Assembly (NCBI GenBank): GCA_964466745.1
Contig: CAYXOX010000152.1
Location: 1 to 7,259, forward strand
From: CAYXOX01 sp964466745
GTDB lineage: Bacteria; Pseudomonadota; Alphaproteobacteria; Rhodobacterales; Rhodobacteraceae
Reading direction: 5' to 3'
DNA length: 7,259 bases
Shown: positions 5,794 to 7,259 of the stretch, piece after piece
Layout: each line of letters opens with the position of its first letter
Numbering within the stretch: the stretch's first letter is position 1
Translations under genes and position numbers: made by a program
Notes under the pieces: model-generated
Database searches by the model: none
What the model saw: the letters and a program-made list of their open reading frames with translations, nothing else
Told to the model about the DNA's origin: nothing

Positions 5794-6118
5794 GTCTGTC
5801 TCCGCGCCGGGCCGGCAGCGCGCGCCGGGCCGGTGTTGCGTGGTCCGTCGGTGCCGCGCGGCGGGCCGCCGGGCGCGGGCTCACCGCGGCGCCCGTGCGG
5901 CACCGCGTCGCGCGCCCGGCACCCTAGCAGCGGCGTGCGCGCTGTCCAGCCGCGGCTGTTCCCGGCCTTGCACCGGCGCGCGGCGCACTCCGCCCAGGGG
6001 CCGCGGGGCCGTGCCGGCGAGGGCGCCGCCGCGTGCCGTTTCAGCTGCTTTTCCGGGCCGCTCCGTCACCGGCCCATGCCGCCCCGCGCGGCCCTCCGGC
6101 CGGGGCCCGCGCAAGCCG
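5794..6118. other. Left part of the divergent intergenic region between peptidase gene and hemA
   Basis: About 325 bp upstream of both genes, with no supported gene. It holds a candidate minus-strand promoter (5921-5948) and a 17-bp stretch, 5949-5965, identical to 6629-6645 inside hemA. The rest is GC-rich sequence in which I recognised nothing. The regulatory sites near hemA, to its right, are listed separately. Confidence 0.5.
5921..5948 (-). promoter_or_regulatory. Candidate promoter of the M20 peptidase gene
   Basis: On the minus strand, TGGACA (complement of 5943-5948) matches the -35 consensus at 5 of 6 positions. A 16-bp spacer leads to TAGGGT (complement of 5921-5926), which matches 3 of 6. 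Initiation would be near 5914, giving a leader of about 120 nt. The -10 is weak. Confidence 0.3.
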
Positions 6119-6132
6119 TTGATCTGGATCAA
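6119..6132 (+). promoter_or_regulatory. FNR/FnrL binding site upstream of hemA
   Basis: TTGATCTGGATCAA is a perfect match to the FNR consensus TTGAT-N4-ATCAA. Its centre is 126 bp before the hemA GTG. If transcription starts near 6197, as the promoter at 6164-6190 suggests, the site is centred at about -71.5, one of the positions from which FNR activates from a distance. Known: hemA of Rhodobacter sphaeroides is controlled by FnrL, and oxygen limitation raises tetrapyrrole synthesis. Other CRP/FNR-family members such as NnrR/Dnr bind very similar sites. The peptidase gene diverges to the left, so an effect on it is possible. Confidence 0.88.
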
Positions 6133-6163
6133 TGTGCCGCGCCGATGCCGCGGGCTACCTCGG

Positions 6164-6190
6164 TTGCCAAGCCCGGAGCCGGACTATATC
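6164..6190 (+). promoter_or_regulatory. Candidate hemA promoter
   Basis: TTGCCA (6164-6169) matches 5 of 6 positions of the -35 consensus and TATATC (6185-6190) 4 of 6 of the -10. The spacer is 15 bp, slightly short, which would suit an activator-dependent promoter. Initiation would be near 6197, giving a leader of about 55 nt. Confidence 0.5.
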
Positions 6191-6191
6191 C

Positions 6192-6208
6192 GGTAGAACC
6201 ATTCTAAA
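6192..6208 (+). promoter_or_regulatory. Candidate Irr (ICE) box over the hemA start point
   Basis: GGTAGAACCATTCTAAA contains the inverted repeat TAGAA-N3-TTCTA. It agrees at 12 of 14 defined positions with the ICE consensus as I remember it, TTTAGAA-N3-TTCTAAA. The right half is perfect and the left half differs only in its first two bases. Irr is the Fur-family, heme- and iron-responsive regulator of alphaproteobacteria. The site sits between the -10 and the ribosome binding site, over the predicted start point, where bound Irr would repress. That would limit porphyrin synthesis when iron is scarce. The consensus comes from memory and no Irr gene is in the window. Confidence 0.5.
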
Positions 6209-6240
6209 CGGTACTCAGCCTCTCGCGGGGCCAGGCAACC

Positions 6241-6246
6241 GGAGGA
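6241..6246 (+). promoter_or_regulatory. Ribosome binding site fixing the GTG start of hemA
   Basis: GGAGGA lies 5 nt before GTG at 6252. It supports a GTG start whose N-terminus matches Rhodobacter HemA without any offset. Confidence 0.85.
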
Positions 6247-6251
6247 CACGA

Positions 6252-7259
6252 GTGAACTACGAAGCGCACCTCGACGCCGCCATCGGACGGCTGCACGACG
6301 AAGGCCGGTACCGCACGTTCATCGACATCGAGCGTCGCCAGGGCAATTTCCCCCATGCGATCTGGCGCCGCGCCGACGGTACCGAACGCCCCGTCACCGT
6401 ATGGTGCGGCAACGACTATCTCGGGATGGGCCAGCATCCCGTGGTGCTCGAGGCGATGCATGGCGCGCTCGACGCCACGGGCGCCGGCTCGGGCGGCACC
6501 CGCAACATCTCGGGCACCACCGTCTACCACAAGCGCCTCGAGGCCGAACTCGCCGATCTGCATGGCAAGGAATCGGCGCTTCTCTTCACCTCCGCCTACA
6601 TCGCCAACGATGCCACGCTCTCCACGCTGCCGCGGCTGTTCCCGGGTCTCGTGATCCTTTCGGACGCGCTCAACCACGCCTCCATGATCGAGGGCATCCG
6701 CCGCAACGGCGGCCAGAAGCGCATCTTCCGGCACAACGATCTCGCCCATCTGCGCGAGCTCCTGCAGCAGCTGCCGGCGAATGCGCCCAAGCTCATCGCC
6801 TTCGAGAGCATCTACTCGATGGACGGCGATTTCGGGCCCATCGAGGCGATCTGCGATCTGGCCGACGAATTCGGCGCGCTCACCTACATCGACGAGGTGC
6901 ATGCCGTGGGCATGTACGGCCCCCGCGGCGCCGGCGTGGCCGAGCGCGACGGGCTCATGGGCCGGATCGACATCATCAACGGCACGCTCGCCAAGGCCTA
7001 TGGCGTGATGGGGGGCTACATCGCCGCCTCCCACAAGATGTGCGACGCGATCCGCTCCTACGCGCCGGGCTTCATCTTCACCACCTCGCTGCCGCCGGCG
7101 GTGGCCGCCGGCGCCGCCGCCTCGGTGCGCCACCTCAAGACCGACCAGGCCCGCCGCGACCGGCACCAGGAGAATGCGCGCGTGCTGAAGACGCGGCTGA
7201 AGGCGCTGGGCCTGCCCTTGATCGACCATGGCTCCCATATCGTGCCGGTACTCGTGGGC
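6252..7259 (+). CDS. hemA: 5-aminolevulinate synthase (3' end outside window)
   Basis: This PLP enzyme condenses glycine with succinyl-CoA to 5-aminolevulinate. It is the committed step of heme, cobalamin and, where present, bacteriochlorophyll synthesis by the C4 route used in alphaproteobacteria. The frame opens with GTG and stays open to the window end, showing 336 of about 400-410 residues. Residues fall on the same numbers as in Rhodobacter capsulatus ALAS: R21, N54 (CGNDYLGMG), T83 (GGTRNISGT), H142 (LNHASMIEG), D214 and H217 (YIDEVHAVGMYGPRG), T245, and the PLP-binding K248 in GTLAKAYG. It is therefore intact and probably active. Overall similarity to Rhodobacter HemA is very high, which supports the family assignment. 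It is preceded by an FNR site and an Irr-like site. The minus-strand open frame across it is a shadow. Confidence 0.98.
   Translation, partial: MNYEAHLDAAIGRLHDEGRYRTFIDIERRQGNFPHAIWRRADGTERPVTVWCGNDYLGMGQHPVVLEAMHGALDATGAGSGGTRNISGTTVYHKRLEAELADLHGKESALLFTSAYIANDATLSTLPRLFPGLVILSDALNHASMIEGIRRNGGQKRIFRHNDLAHLRELLQQLPANAPKLIAFESIYSMDGDFGPIEAICDLADEFGALTYIDEVHAVGMYGPRGAGVAERDGLMGRIDIINGTLAKAYGVMGGYIAASHKMCDAIRSYAPGFIFTTSLPPAVAAGAAASVRHLKTDQARRDRHQENARVLKTRLKALGLPLIDHGSHIVPVLVG

Noticed and set aside
3944..5884. Long minus-strand open frame (646 codons) overlapping the peptidase gene and tRNA-Asp
   Set aside because: It runs in another frame of the M20 gene, reads into the tRNA, and gives Arg/Pro/Ala-rich sequence with no domain. 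It results from low stop-codon frequency in GC-rich DNA.
5023..6207. Long plus-strand open frame (394 codons) opposite the peptidase gene
   Set aside because: It is antisense to the intact M20 coding frame, low in complexity, and ends in the hemA regulatory region.
6204..7238. Long minus-strand open frame (344 codons) opposite hemA
   Set aside because: It is an exact antisense shadow of hemA. Its translation is His/Gly/Ala/Val-rich without a recognisable domain, whereas the plus strand encodes an unmistakable aminolevulinate synthase.

Overview
The window is ordinary core chromosome of an alphaproteobacterium, most probably of the family Rhodobacteraceae. Four things point there. The 5-aminolevulinate synthase keeps Rhodobacter-type residue numbering with no indel through all catalytic positions checked. 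An HU-like protein carries a long Ala/Pro-rich tail of a kind I recall from roseobacters and relatives. The hemA upstream region has a perfect FNR box and a good Irr-like box. A dispersed intergenic element resembles one I recall from Rhodobacteraceae intergenic regions. The DNA is visibly very GC-rich, with G or C at nearly every third codon position. This produces many long spurious open frames on both strands.

Layout, left to right. Bases 1-900 are the 3' part of lon (ATP-dependent protease), followed at once by a 28-bp perfect palindrome. A gene-free stretch of about 630 bp carries the first copy of a dispersed 27-bp repeat. Next come a 152-residue HU-family nucleoid protein (1535-1993), tRNA-Val(CAC) 20 nt later, a 400-bp spacer, tRNA-Val(TAC), a pirin-family gene (2805-3737), a structured 3' spacer and tRNA-Asp(GTC). 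Directly after tRNA-Asp there are four tandem 16-bp units. A minus-strand M20 metallopeptidase of carnosinase type (4354-5793) ends just before the second copy of the dispersed repeat. It diverges from hemA (6252 to the window end), which is cut off about 70 residues short of its usual length.

The genes are mostly housekeeping: proteolysis, nucleoid structure, tRNA supply, dipeptide hydrolysis and heme entry. They are not one pathway. The clearest regulatory logic is at hemA. An FNR site about 71.5 bp upstream of an inferred start point, plus an ICE/Irr-like palindrome over that start point, suggest that tetrapyrrole entry responds to both oxygen and iron.

I found no mobile element, CRISPR array, toxin-antitoxin pair or defence system, and no convincing undescribed system. 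The items most worth a second look are the 16-bp tandem array behind tRNA-Asp, the dispersed 27-bp repeat and the stacked FNR/Irr sites.
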